Positions 8,314 to 17,119 of a stretch of 64,000 nt of DNA are shown piece by piece. Position 1 is the stretch's first letter, and the number at the start of each line of letters is the position of its first letter. Source of the DNA: Cellulosimicrobium terreum (GTDB lineage: Bacteria > Actinomycetota > Actinomycetes > Actinomycetales > Cellulomonadaceae); contig JACYFD010000001.1 of NCBI GenBank assembly GCA_014803435.1, forward strand, positions 992,001 to 1,056,000. Reading direction: 5' to 3'. Both the position numbers and the translations under genes were made by a program. The notes beneath the pieces are model-generated. The model was not told the DNA's origin. It saw nothing but the letters and a program-made list of their open reading frames with translations, and made no database searches.

Positions 8314-8414
8314 CCAACCCAACGCACGATGACCCGCCCCGCTGGTGGGCAGCAGGCCTCGACGGAGAGGCAGCCCGGTGTCGATGTCGACGCCGACGAC
8401 GAGAAGGAGGACCC

Positions 8415-9245
8415 GTGGTCTGGACGCTGTCGGGCTTCGCGGACGAGATCTCGCCCGACCTCGCGACGCAGTGCGAGGTGGCCACGGGCCTGGGCCTGCG
8501 CTTCGTCGAGGTCCGGAGCGCGTGGGACACCGGGATCCTGGACCTCGACGCGGGTCAGCTCGGGCGCGTCACGCAGCTGCTCGGTCGGCACGGTCTGCAG
8601 GTCTCGAGCGTCGGCTCGCCCATCGGGAAGATCTTCGTCGACGAGGACTTCGAGCCGCACCTCGCGCGGATGCGGCACGCCGCGCACGTCGCGCGCCACC
8701 TCGACGCACCGTACATCCGCGTCTTCTCGTTCTTCGTCCGGCCCGGACAGGACCCGTACGCATCCCGGGACGTCGTCCTGCGCCGCATGTCCGCGCTCGC
8801 GGACGTGGCAGCCGAGGCCGGCGTCGTCCTGCTCCACGAGAACGAGAAGGACATCTACGGCGACACGCCGGAGCGCTGCCTCGACGTCGTCGAGTCGGTC
8901 GGGTCGTCGCACCTCAGGTTGGCCTGGGACGCGGCGAACTTCGTCCAGGTCGGCGTGCGTCCGTTCACCGACGGGTACCGGATGCTGCGCCCGCACCTCG
9001 AGTACGTCCAGATCAAGGACGCGAGGTCGGGGACGGGCGAGGTCGTGCCCGCGGGCCGGGGCGACGGCGAGGTCGTCGAGACGGTCCGGGCGCTCCGGGC
9101 CGACGGGTTCGACGGGTTCTTCTCGCTCGAGCCGCACCTCGGCTCGGCCCACAGCCACGGCGGATTCTCCGGCCCCCGCCTGTTCACGGAGGCCTGGGAG
9201 GCGTTCACCGGGATCCTCGACGCCGAGCAGGTGGCCTACGCATGA
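8415..9245 (+). CDS. Sugar phosphate isomerase/epimerase-type TIM-barrel protein
   Basis: 276 residues from the GTG at 8415, set by AAGGAGG 4 nt upstream; earlier in-frame ATGs lack a ribosome site. It is an AP-endonuclease-2/xylose isomerase-like barrel: ISPDLATQCEVATGLGLRFVEVRS at the start, LLHENEKDIYGDTPERC (metal Glu), LAWDAANFVQVG and EYVQIKDARSGTGEVVPAGRGDGE (metal His/Asp/Glu area). Such proteins act as sugar isomerases and epimerases; some catalyse eliminations or C-glycoside cleavage on 3-keto-glycosides. It is the first gene of an operon with a transporter and a Gfo/Idh oxidoreductase. Stop and the next possible start overlap (ATGA at 9242). Confidence 0.82.
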   Translation: MVWTLSGFADEISPDLATQCEVATGLGLRFVEVRSAWDTGILDLDAGQLGRVTQLLGRHGLQVSSVGSPIGKIFVDEDFEPHLARMRHAAHVARHLDAPYIRVFSFFVRPGQDPYASRDVVLRRMSALADVAAEAGVVLLHENEKDIYGDTPERCLDVVESVGSSHLRLAWDAANFVQVGVRPFTDGYRMLRPHLEYVQIKDARSGTGEVVPAGRGDGEVVETVRALRADGFDGFFSLEPHLGSAHSHGGFSGPRLFTEAWEAFTGILDAEQVAYA

Positions 9246-9325
9246 CCGACGCGGAGACCCCGGACGCGGACGCGACGACGAGCGCGACGACCCACTCGAT
9301 GACGAGCACCATGGAGGACCGTGCC

Positions 9326-10243
9326 ATGACGACCACCCACGGAGTGCGACCAGCACCGCCGGCCGCACCGCCGCCGTCCGCACCTCCGTCGCCCGCGCCG
9401 ACGCGCGGTGACCGGGGCAGCAGGAGGGTCGCGAGCGTGGGACGCTCGATCGGGAGCCGCTCGCTCGCTCTGCTCTCGGCGTCGTGGCGGCCGGCCGTGG
9501 TGCTGCTCGTGCTGTTCGCCGCGTGGTGGTTCGTCGCCTGGCGCGAGATGGTCCCGGCGTACCTCATCCCGTCGCCCGGAGCGGTCTGGGAGACGATGGT
9601 CGACGAGTGGGCGATGCTGCTCGAGCACACGTGGGTCACGACGATGGAGACCATCATCGGGTTCGTGCTCGCGGCCGTGATCGGCGTCGCGACGGCCGTG
9701 CTCCTCGTGTACTCCAAGACTGCCGAGAAGGCGCTGTACCCGCTGATCCTCTTCGCACAGGTCATCCCCAAGATCGCGATCGCGCCGATCCTCGTGGTCT
9801 GGTTCGGTTTCGGGCTGACTCCGAAGGTCGTCCTCGCAGTCCTCATCGCCTTCTTCCCGGTCGTGGTGTCCGCGGTCGCGGGCCTGCGCTCGGTCGACCC
9901 CGAGCTCCTGGAGCTCTCGGCGACGATGGGCGCGTCGCGGTGGAAGACGTTCCGCAAGATCCGGTTCCCCGGCTCCCTCCCGCAGCTCATGTCCGGGCTG
10001 AAGGTTGCCGTCACGCTGGCGGTCGTCGGTGCGGTCGTCGGCGAGTTCGTCGGTGCCGACCGCGGCCTCGGCTACGTCCTCCTGCTCGCGAGCGGGAACC
10101 TGGACGCCCCCCTGCTGTTCGCCGACCTGATCCTCATGTCCCTGATCGGCGTCGTGCTCTTCCTCCTGGTCGAGCTGCTCGAGCGTGTCCTCATCCCGTG
10201 GCACGCCTCTCGGCGCGGCAACCTCGCTCTCGCGGCGGCGTGA
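9326..10243 (+). CDS. ABC transporter permease, NitT/TauT (SsuC-like) type
   Basis: 305 residues from the ATG at 9326, which has GGAGG 8 nt upstream. An alternative ATG at 9242 overlaps the previous stop but would add a low-complexity Asp/Thr-rich tail. A Pro-rich cytoplasmic N-terminus precedes six predicted membrane segments. The binding-protein-dependent transport EAA loop is visible (ELLELSATMGASRWKTFRKIRFPGSLP). SsuC/TauC/ThiX-like permeases usually import sulfonates, nitrate or thiamine precursors, so its place in a sugar-type operon is unusual. Substrate not determinable. Confidence 0.85.
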   Translation: MTTTHGVRPAPPAAPPPSAPPSPAPTRGDRGSRRVASVGRSIGSRSLALLSASWRPAVVLLVLFAAWWFVAWREMVPAYLIPSPGAVWETMVDEWAMLLEHTWVTTMETIIGFVLAAVIGVATAVLLVYSKTAEKALYPLILFAQVIPKIAIAPILVVWFGFGLTPKVVLAVLIAFFPVVVSAVAGLRSVDPELLELSATMGASRWKTFRKIRFPGSLPQLMSGLKVAVTLAVVGAVVGEFVGADRGLGYVLLLASGNLDAPLLFADLILMSLIGVVLFLLVELLERVLIPWHASRRGNLALAAA

Positions 10244-10320
10244 CCGTCCCGACCACAGGTACGACTTCCTTGCGGTTCCCCGCCGTCCACGAGGGCGGCA
10301 CGAGAAGAAGGGCTCTCCCC

Positions 10321-11352
10321 ATGCGTGGTGGCACGTTCGGAGCATCGCTGGCCGTGGCCGGTGTCGTCGTTGCAGTGACCTCGGCCTGCGGGCAGACCGG
10401 GACGGACAGCGGGGGTTCCCCGGGCGGGCAGGGTACCGATGGCCTGACCGAGGTCACCGTGACCCTCAACTGGGTGCCCTACGGGGAGCACGCGCCCTTC
10501 TACTACGGGGTCGAGCAGGGGATCTTCGAGGACGAGGGCATCGACCTGACGATCCAGCCGGGCAACGGCTCCGGGAACACGGTGCAGCAGGTCGCACAGA
10601 ACAACACCGACTTCGGCTGGGCCGACACCCCGCCGCTCGCGAACGCGATCAGCGCCGGCATGCCGGTGCGCAGCGTCGGGGTCTTCCTCCAGACGGGGCC
10701 CAGCTCGGTCGAGTTCTTCGCCGACCAGGGCATCTCCGAGCCCGCGGACCTCGTGGGCAAGACGGTGGGAGGCACCCCCGGCGACGCCATGTACGGCACC
10801 TTCCCCGCGTGGCTCGAGATCAACGGTGTCGACCCGGCGGACGTGACGGTGGTCAACGTCGACGCCGCCGGCAAGATCGCCGCACTGATCGAGGGCAAGG
10901 TCGATGCGATCCAGGGCTTCTACCACGACCAGGCGCCCACGATCGAGAACCAGACGGACCGTGAGGTCTCGGCGCTGCCGTTCGCCGAGTTCGGCATGAA
11001 CCTGCTCGGCACCGGTCTGGTGGCGAACGAGAAGCTCATCGCGGACGACCCCGAGCTGGTCGAGGCGATGGTGCGTGCGACGTCGAGGTCGTTCCTCGAG
11101 GCGTCCGAGGATCAGGAGGCGGCGGTCGCAGCGATGGCGGAGGGGGCCGAGCAGGCGCCGGACGAGAGCGTCATGGCCGCCCAGCTGGAGGCGACGGTCG
11201 ACCTGCTCGACCTCGACAACGCCCCGGCTCCTGGCGTCAACACCGAGCAGCAGTGGACGGACACGCTGACGTTCCTGTCGGAGAACACCGACTTCGACGG
11301 CGCCGTCACGCCCGCCGACTACTGGGACGCCACCTTCGGGGAGGACCTGTGA
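10321..11352 (+). CDS. ABC transporter substrate-binding lipoprotein, NMT1/THI5-SsuA type
   Basis: 343 residues. A lipobox with Cys (VTSAC) ends the signal peptide, so it is membrane-anchored outside the cell. LTEVTVTLNWVPYGEHAPFYYG and DEGIDLTIQPGNGSGNTVQQVAQNNTDFGWAD are hallmarks of the NMT1/THI5-like binding fold. The start is the ATG with GAAGAAGG upstream. It is followed without a gap by the ATPase gene (GTGA overlap). Relatives bind small planar or anionic ligands such as pyrimidine precursors, sulfonates or aromatics; here the ligand may be a glycoside or its aglycone (inference from the operon). Confidence 0.85.
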   Translation: MRGGTFGASLAVAGVVVAVTSACGQTGTDSGGSPGGQGTDGLTEVTVTLNWVPYGEHAPFYYGVEQGIFEDEGIDLTIQPGNGSGNTVQQVAQNNTDFGWADTPPLANAISAGMPVRSVGVFLQTGPSSVEFFADQGISEPADLVGKTVGGTPGDAMYGTFPAWLEINGVDPADVTVVNVDAAGKIAALIEGKVDAIQGFYHDQAPTIENQTDREVSALPFAEFGMNLLGTGLVANEKLIADDPELVEAMVRATSRSFLEASEDQEAAVAAMAEGAEQAPDESVMAAQLEATVDLLDLDNAPAPGVNTEQQWTDTLTFLSENTDFDGAVTPADYWDATFGEDL

Positions 11353-12167
11353 CCGCCGCGGCCGCGCTCGAGCCTTCCGGCTCCGTGGTCGGCACCGAGC
11401 CGATCATCGAGGTCTCGCACCTCACGATGCGGTTCACGTCGAAGCGGTCGGAGACCCTGGCGCTCGACGACGTGTCGTTGTCGGTCATGCCGGGCGAGTT
11501 CGTCACGATCGCGGGGCCCTCGGGCTGCGGCAAGTCGACGCTCCTGAAGATCATCGCCGGGCTCACGCTCGTCTCCGAGGGCGAGGTGCGTCTCTACGGC
11601 GATCGGGTCACCCGGCCGCAGCGCGAGATCGGGTTCGCGTTCCAGCGGTCGGCGCTGCTCGAGTGGCGCGGGGTGCGCAAGAACATCCTGCTCCAGGCCG
11701 AGATGCGCGGGATGGACCGGCGGCGCGCTGAGGAGCGGGCCGACCACCTGATCGAGCTGACCGGGCTCACCGGGTTCGAGAAGGCGCTCCCGCACGAGCT
11801 GTCCGGAGGCATGCAGCAGCGCGTCGCGCTGTGCCGCGCGCTCCTGCACGAGCCACGCGTGCTCCTGATGGACGAGCCGTTCGGTGCGCTGGACGCGCTG
11901 ACGCGCGAGCAGATGAACATCGAGATGAACCGGATCTGGCGGGAGACCGGGACGACGGTCGTCCTCGTCACGCACTCCGTCCCGGAGGCGGTGTTCCTGG
12001 GCAGCCGGATCGTGGTCATGAGCCCGCGGCCCGGGCGGATCGTGGAGACGCTCGAGCCGGGGCTGCCGGACGAGCGCGAGTACAGCACGACGATCACCGA
12101 CCCGCGCTTCACCGCGGCCGCGGAGCGGCTGCGCGACCTGCTCGGTGCGAGCCACGTGGCCGAGTGA
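11349..12167 (+). CDS. ABC transporter ATP-binding protein, NitT/TauT type
   Basis: 272 residues from the GTG at 11349, overlapping the binding-protein stop by 4 nt, with GGGGAGG upstream. Walker A GPSGCGKST, Q-loop AFQRSALLEW, signature LSGGMQQRVALCRALL, Walker B VLLMDEPFGALD and the switch His in VLVTHSVPEA are all intact. It belongs to the SsuB/TauB group and energises the permease and binding protein upstream. The C-terminal tail (PDEREYSTTITDPRFTAAAERLRDLL) is typical of this family. Confidence 0.92.
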   Translation: MTAAAALEPSGSVVGTEPIIEVSHLTMRFTSKRSETLALDDVSLSVMPGEFVTIAGPSGCGKSTLLKIIAGLTLVSEGEVRLYGDRVTRPQREIGFAFQRSALLEWRGVRKNILLQAEMRGMDRRRAEERADHLIELTGLTGFEKALPHELSGGMQQRVALCRALLHEPRVLLMDEPFGALDALTREQMNIEMNRIWRETGTTVVLVTHSVPEAVFLGSRIVVMSPRPGRIVETLEPGLPDEREYSTTITDPRFTAAAERLRDLLGASHVAE

Positions 12168-12183
12168 CCGACGTCGGCGGGTA

Positions 12184-12237
12184 CAGCAGGTACGCCAGGC
12201 GCAGCAGGTACGCCAGGCGCAGCAGGCACGACAGACG
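12184..12237 (+). repeat. Three tandem 18-bp repeats in the intercistronic gap
   Basis: Unit CAGCAGGTACGCCAGGCG at 12184-12201 and 12202-12219 (identical), with a diverged third copy at 12220-12237. They fill the gap between the ABC ATPase stop (12167) and the GGAGG of the dehydrogenase. They could spell in-frame residues if translated but lie after a stop codon. A slipped-strand minisatellite that may alter spacing or translational coupling. Confidence 0.85.
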
Positions 12238-12255
12238 CACCAGGAGGACGACCGC

Positions 12256-13293
12256 ATGAGCAGGGACCACCTCGGGGTGGGGGTCGTGGGCATGGGCGGC
12301 ATCGCCACGATGCACGCGCGGGCGCTGCGCGAGCTGGGGGAGCGGGTGCGGCTCGTGGCCTACAGCGGCGGTGCAGCACCCGCGAGCGAGGAGGCGCTCG
12401 CGGGCTGGCCCGCGGTGCACCTGACCCCGGCCGAGGTGATCGTCCATCCCGACGTCGACGTCGTGGCGATCTGCTCGCCGAGCGGGACGCATGCCGCACT
12501 GGCGCTCACCGCTCTCGAGGCGGGCCGCCACGTCGTCGTCGAGAAGCCGCTCGCGCTGGACGTCAAGGACGCGCTGCGCGTCGCCCTCGCCGCTCAGGAG
12601 CGGGGCCTGATGGTGTCGATGATCTCCCAGCGACGCTTCGAGCCCGAGCACGTCGCGCTCAAGACAGCCCTGGACGCGGGTGCCCTCGGGGAGATCCGGC
12701 TCGCGACGACGCGGGTCCACTGGTTCCGGGACGACGCGTACTACCGCGCCGCGGGGTGGCGGTCGACGACGGCGCAGGGCGGGGGCTCGTTGATGAACCA
12801 GGGCGTGCACAACGTCGATCTCCTGCGCTGGCTCTGCGGTCCGGTCGAGTCGGTGACCGCCCAGAGCGCGACCCTCGGCCACGAGATGGAGGCCGAGGAC
12901 ACGACGGTCGCCACCGTGCGGTTCACCTCGGGTGCGCTCGGGGTCATCACCACGACGACCACGACGCCGCCGGGCTTCGGGGCCACGATCTCGCTGTTCG
13001 GGTCCCGGGGGGCGGCGGAGCTCGGTCAGGGCGAGGTGCACCGGTGGGACGTCCCCGGCGTACCGGCGCCGGGTGAGGGCGCGATCTCGAGCGGGGCGAG
13101 TGATCCCTTGGCGATCGGCCACGCGGGCCACCTCGCCCAGTGGCGGCGCATCGTCTCCGCCCTCGACACGGCGTCCCCGGTGCCCGTGGGGGTGGACGAC
13201 GCCGTGGAGACCGTCCGGCTCCTGTGCGCGATCCACGAGGCCGCCGCGACCGGTCGGACTGTTCGACCGGCTGAGTTGCCAACGTTTGCATAG
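12256..13293 (+). CDS. Gfo/Idh/MocA-family oxidoreductase
   Basis: 345 residues from the ATG with GGAGG at 8 nt. The Rossmann N-terminus GVGVVGMGGIATMHARAL and the substrate-domain motif EKPLALDVKDAL (catalytic Lys) are intact. The downstream GGSLMNQGVHNVDLLRWLCGP carries the usual His/Asp pair. These enzymes use NAD(P) to oxidise or reduce sugars, inositols and glycosides; several make 3-keto-glycosides. It is the last gene of the isomerase-ABC operon, so it may perform the redox step of that pathway (inference). The uxu regulator operator C (13276) lies within its last codons. Confidence 0.88.
   Translation: MSRDHLGVGVVGMGGIATMHARALRELGERVRLVAYSGGAAPASEEALAGWPAVHLTPAEVIVHPDVDVVAICSPSGTHAALALTALEAGRHVVVEKPLALDVKDALRVALAAQERGLMVSMISQRRFEPEHVALKTALDAGALGEIRLATTRVHWFRDDAYYRAAGWRSTTAQGGGSLMNQGVHNVDLLRWLCGPVESVTAQSATLGHEMEAEDTTVATVRFTSGALGVITTTTTTPPGFGATISLFGSRGAAELGQGEVHRWDVPGVPAPGEGAISSGASDPLAIGHAGHLAQWRRIVSALDTASPVPVGVDDAVETVRLLCAIHEAAATGRTVRPAELPTFA
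13276..13291. promoter_or_regulatory. LacI-type operator C upstream of the uxu regulator
   Basis: TTGCCAACGTTTGCAT, a dyad centred on CG and matching uxaC operator A in AACGTTTGCAT. It overlaps the last codons of the preceding dehydrogenase gene. Centre-to-centre distance to site D is 56 bp. Confidence 0.6.
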
Positions 13294-13331
13294 ATGTTCT
13301 TCTTGTGGTGAAGCATCGCTCTGATCGAGCG

Positions 13332-13347
13332 GTACAATCGTTCGCAA
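13332..13347. promoter_or_regulatory. LacI-type operator D upstream of the uxu regulator
   Basis: GTACAATCGTTCGCAA, identical to uxaC operator B over ACAATCGTTCGCA. It contains a candidate -10 (TACAAT, 13333-13338) for the regulator-uxuB-uxuA operon, so binding would occlude the promoter. Confidence 0.6.
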
Positions 13348-13395
13348 AGCAGGTCCCTGTCAGCCGTGCCGGACCGTCCAGTCGAGGAGATTGCC

Positions 13396-14475
13396 GTGGT
13401 CACTGCCCGCGACGTCGCCCGCGAGTGCGGGGTGTCGATCTCCACCGTCTCGCGCGCGCTCGCCGAGCCCGACAGGGTCGCTCCGGAGACACGTGACCGT
13501 GTCGTCGCCGCGGCGACCAGGCTCGGCTATCAGCCGAACCGCGCGGCGAGCGGGTTGCGCGCCGGCCGCACGGGCGCCCTGGGCCTCGTGGTCCCCGACC
13601 TCGAGAACCCCTACTTCGCGTCCGTCACGAAGGGCGTGCAGGCGCGCGCACGGCAGACGGACCACGCGGTCTTCGTCGTCGATGCGGGGGAGGACCCTGC
13701 CCTCGAGACCGATCTCGTCGCCGGCCTGCGGTCGCAGACGGACGGGCTCGTCCTGTGCTCCCCGCGCGCCGTCGAGGCCGACCTGGCCGTGGCCGGCGAC
13801 ACGCCCGTCGTGCTCGTGAACCTCCGGATCGACCCGATCCCCTCGGTCTCCTCCGACGACGCGCACGGTGCCGCCCTCGCCGTCGAGCACCTGCGGGCGC
13901 TCGGGCACCGGCGCATCGCCTACGTCGGCGGCCCGCAGCGGTCGTGGTCGGACGCACGCCGTCGCGCGGGACTCGACGTCGCCCGGGCCTGGTACCCGGA
14001 CGTCGAGACGGTCGCCGTCGGCTCCTTCCGCCCCCGGGTCGAGGGCGGCCGGGCCGCGGCCGACCTCGTCGTCGCGTCCGGCGCCACAGCGGCGATCGCC
14101 TACAACGACCTCGTCGCCCTCGGCCTCGTCGCCCGGCTGCGGGAGCGCGGCCTGTCCGTCCCCGACGACCTCAGCGTGGTCGGGTTCGACGACACGTTCG
14201 TCGCGACGCTCTCCTCGCCGCCGCTGACGACCGTGCGCACGGACCTCGCGCAGCTCGGCGCGCGTGCCGTCGACCGCCTCGTCGCGTCCCTCGACGCGCG
14301 GCGCTCCTCCCGTTCGACGGGTGCTCACGGCGACGACCGCACGGACGACCTGGCCGACGAGCTCCCCGTCGAGCTCGTCGTCCGCGCCTCGACGACCGTC
14401 CCGTCCACCCGCTCTTCCGCCCCCGTGCCCCCCGGGGCACGTCCGAGCACCACCCAGCCGCAGGAGGCCGTGTGA
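13396..14475 (+). CDS. LacI-family regulator of hexuronate genes (UxuR/KdgR-like role)
   Basis: 359 residues from the GTG at 13396, favoured by GAGGAGA 5 nt upstream; a GTG at 13366 is the alternative. HTH TARDVARECGVSISTVSRALAEP, then the sensor domain (LVVPDLENPYFASVTKGVQ, IAYNDLVALGLVARL, VGFDDTFVATLSSPPLTTV). The C-terminus is unusually long (Ser/Asp/Pro-rich after residue 300). The start of uxuB overlaps its stop (GTGA). Operators C and D in front of it recur at uxaC, so it probably represses uxaC and its own uxuBA operon, with a uronate intermediate as inducer (inference). Confidence 0.9.
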   Translation: MVTARDVARECGVSISTVSRALAEPDRVAPETRDRVVAAATRLGYQPNRAASGLRAGRTGALGLVVPDLENPYFASVTKGVQARARQTDHAVFVVDAGEDPALETDLVAGLRSQTDGLVLCSPRAVEADLAVAGDTPVVLVNLRIDPIPSVSSDDAHGAALAVEHLRALGHRRIAYVGGPQRSWSDARRRAGLDVARAWYPDVETVAVGSFRPRVEGGRAAADLVVASGATAAIAYNDLVALGLVARLRERGLSVPDDLSVVGFDDTFVATLSSPPLTTVRTDLAQLGARAVDRLVASLDARRSSRSTGAHGDDRTDDLADELPVELVVRASTTVPSTRSSAPVPPGARPSTTQPQEAV

Positions 14476-15998
14476 CCGCCCCGACCGCCATCCCGACCTC
14501 GTCGAAGGCCGGTCCCGCGACCGACACGACGCCGCACGACGACCCGCGTCTGCACCGGGACGTGCCGCCGCCGGGACTTCCCGCGCCCGTCCGCCCGACG
14601 CAGGTCGGGATCGTGCACCTCGGGATCGGTGCCTTCCACCGCGCGCACCAGGCCGTCGCGACCGAGGACGCCGCGCTCGCGACCGGCGAGACGCGGTGGG
14701 GCATCCTCGGCGTCACCCAGCGCTCGGCGTCGGTCCGCGACCAGCTGCGCCCGCAGGGCGGGGTCTACACCGTGCTCACGGTCGGGCCTCACGGCGCGTC
14801 GCCGCGCGTCGTCGGGTCCGTGACGGACGTCGCGTGGCCGGCCGAGGAGACGCCGCGCGTCCTGGCCGCTCTCGCTGCGCCGACGACGCACGTCGTGACG
14901 CTCACCATCACCGAGAAGGGCTACGCGCGCGGGTCCGACGGGAACCTCGACCTGGGCGCCGTGCGCCGCGACCTCGACGCGCTGGTCCGCGAGGAGCAGG
15001 GAACCGGACCCGTCGTCGACCAGGCGGCCACGAGCGCCGTCGGGCTCCTGGTCCGGGGCCTCGCCGCGCGCCGTCGGGCCGGGGGAGCGCCCCTCACGGT
15101 GCTGAGCTGCGACAACCTCGCGGACAACGGAAGAGTCCTCGCCGCGCTCGTGGGCGAGGCCGTGGACGCGGGGTTGCCCGGGGCCGACGGCGACGACCTG
15201 CGTGCGTGGCTCGCGGCGTCGGTCACGTTCCCGTGCAGCATGGTCGACCGCATCGTCCCCGCGACGACGCCCACCCAGCGGGACGAGGTCGAGGCGCTGC
15301 TCGGCGCCCGCGACGAGGGTCTGGTCGTCGCCGAGCCGTTCCTCCAGTGGGTCGTCGAGGACCGCTTCGCCGGGCCGCGGCCCGCGTGGGAGCGGGGCGG
15401 GGCGACGTTCACGGCCGACGTGGCGCCCTACGAGCGTGCCAAGCTGCGCCTGCTGAACGGCGCGCACTCCCTCCTCGCCTACGCCGGGTCCCTCGCCGGG
15501 TACGCCACCCTCGCGGAGGCCGTCGCCGACCCTCTGCTCGCCGAGCGCGCGCGTGCCCTGCAGGCCGACGCGATCGCGACGCTCGAGGCCCCCGACGGCG
15601 TGGACCTCGCCGCCTACGCGCAGGAGCTGCTCGACCGGTTCGCCAACCCCGCGACCGGGCACACGACGCGACAGGTCGCGATGGACGGGACCCAGAAGAT
15701 CCCGTTCCGCTGGGGCGGGACGCTCGCCGACCGGCTCGCGGACGGCGTCGTGCCGCGCGGTGCCGTCACGGCGCTCGCGGCGTGGGCCGCGTACGTCGTG
15801 GGCGAGGTCCGCGCGGGTCGCGTCGTCGACGACCCGCGGTCGGACGAGCTCGCCGCGATCGTCGGTGCGGCCGGCAGCGACGCCGACGCCGTGCGCGCGC
15901 TCGTCCGGCTGCCCGGCCTCCTGCCCGACGCCGCGGGGTCGAGCCTGTTCGACCGCGTCGTCGACGACGTGGTCGCCGAGGTCGTGGGCGCGCCGTGA
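14472..15998 (+). CDS. uxuB: Fructuronate reductase / mannitol dehydrogenase family protein
   Basis: 508 residues from the GTG at 14472 with AGGAGG 4 nt upstream. Long-chain polyol dehydrogenase family: NAD-binding VGIVHLGIGAFHRAHQA, catalytic-region KLRLLNGAHSLLAYAG (Lys, Asn, His) and MDGTQKIPFRW. UxuB reduces D-fructuronate to D-mannonate with NADH. The adjacent uxuA and the uxaC at 1153 make this assignment more likely than mannitol dehydrogenase. It overlaps the regulator stop and the uxuA start by 4 nt each, indicating translational coupling. Confidence 0.88.
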   Translation: MTAPTAIPTSSKAGPATDTTPHDDPRLHRDVPPPGLPAPVRPTQVGIVHLGIGAFHRAHQAVATEDAALATGETRWGILGVTQRSASVRDQLRPQGGVYTVLTVGPHGASPRVVGSVTDVAWPAEETPRVLAALAAPTTHVVTLTITEKGYARGSDGNLDLGAVRRDLDALVREEQGTGPVVDQAATSAVGLLVRGLAARRRAGGAPLTVLSCDNLADNGRVLAALVGEAVDAGLPGADGDDLRAWLAASVTFPCSMVDRIVPATTPTQRDEVEALLGARDEGLVVAEPFLQWVVEDRFAGPRPAWERGGATFTADVAPYERAKLRLLNGAHSLLAYAGSLAGYATLAEAVADPLLAERARALQADAIATLEAPDGVDLAAYAQELLDRFANPATGHTTRQVAMDGTQKIPFRWGGTLADRLADGVVPRGAVTALAAWAAYVVGEVRAGRVVDDPRSDELAAIVGAAGSDADAVRALVRLPGLLPDAAGSSLFDRVVDDVVAEVVGAP

Positions 15999-17119
15999 AG
16001 ATGGGTTTCCGCTGGTACGGCGAGGGCAACGACACGGTCACGCTGGACCAGGTGCGCCAGGTCCCGGGCGTGGAGACGATCGTGTGGAGCCTGCACGACA
16101 AGCCGGCCGGCGCGGTGTGGGAGCAGGCGGAGATCGACGCGGAGGTCGCGCGGATCACCGGCCTGACGGACGAGGCGCGCGCCCGCGGGATCACGCGGAC
16201 GTTCGACGCCGAGGTGGTCGAGTCCGTCAACGTCCACGAGTCGATCAAGCTCGGCCGGACCGTGCTCGGGATGGGCCGGGACGAGGCGATCGAGAACTAC
16301 CGCACGACGATCCGACGACTCGGGCGGGCCGGGGTGAAGGTCGTCTGCTACAACTTCATGCCGGTCTTCGACTGGTTGCGCACGGACCTGTGGCGCCCCC
16401 TGCCCGACGGCTCGACCGCGCTGTACTTCGAGCGGGCCGTCGTCGACGCGATGTCGCCGCAGAGCCTCGTCGCGGACATGGAGGCGAACACGCACGGGCT
16501 GACGCTGCCGGGCTGGGAGCCGGCGCGGCTCGCGAGCCTCGGCGAGCTGGACGCCGCGTACGAGGGCGTCACCCACGACGACATGTATGCGAGCTACCGC
16601 TACTTCCTCGACGCGGTGATCCCCGTCTGCGAGGAGGCGGACGTGAAGCTCGGCGTGCATCCCGACGACCCGCCGTTCGACGTCTTCGGCTGGCCGCGCG
16701 TGGTGTCGAGCAAGCAGGACCTCGCGAGGGTGCTGGACCTGAACCCCAGCCCGTACCACGGGCTGACGCTCTGCCTCGGCAGCTTCTCGGCGAACCCCGC
16801 GGCCGACGGCGTCGACGCCGTGCGCACGTTCATGGACCGCATCCACTTCACGCACGTGCGCAACATCAAGCACTTCCCGAACGGCGACTTCACCGAGGTC
16901 GGTCACCGGGCGTGCGAGGGCGACGTCGACACGACCGGCGTCATGAAGGCGTACGTCGACGCCGACTACCAGGGGTACGTGCGCCCCGACCACGGCCGCC
17001 ACCTCTGGGACGAGAACACGACGAACAAGCCGCGGCCGGGGTACGGGCTGTACGACCGGGCGCTCGGCATCCAGTACCTGCTCGGGGCGTGGGACGCCTT
17101 CCGGTCCCGCAGCTCGTAG
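15995..17119 (+). CDS. uxuA: Mannonate dehydratase
   Basis: 374 residues from the overlapping GTG (15995); an ATG two codons later is equally possible. MGFRWYGEGNDTVTLDQVRQ, VCYNFMPVFDWLRTD, LGVHPDDPP, LCLGSF and RNIKHFPNGDFTEVGH cover the TIM-barrel and metal-site His/Asp/Cys motifs of UxuA. It dehydrates D-mannonate to 2-keto-3-deoxygluconate, which enters the Entner-Doudoroff-type lower route. KDG kinase and aldolase are not in this window. It is the last gene of the operon and is followed by a hairpin. Confidence 0.95.
   Translation: MKMGFRWYGEGNDTVTLDQVRQVPGVETIVWSLHDKPAGAVWEQAEIDAEVARITGLTDEARARGITRTFDAEVVESVNVHESIKLGRTVLGMGRDEAIENYRTTIRRLGRAGVKVVCYNFMPVFDWLRTDLWRPLPDGSTALYFERAVVDAMSPQSLVADMEANTHGLTLPGWEPARLASLGELDAAYEGVTHDDMYASYRYFLDAVIPVCEEADVKLGVHPDDPPFDVFGWPRVVSSKQDLARVLDLNPSPYHGLTLCLGSFSANPAADGVDAVRTFMDRIHFTHVRNIKHFPNGDFTEVGHRACEGDVDTTGVMKAYVDADYQGYVRPDHGRHLWDENTTNKPRPGYGLYDRALGIQYLLGAWDAFRSRSS

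Noticed and set aside
12184-12237. CRISPR-like array
   Set aside because: Adjacent 18-bp units without spacers; a simple tandem repeat.
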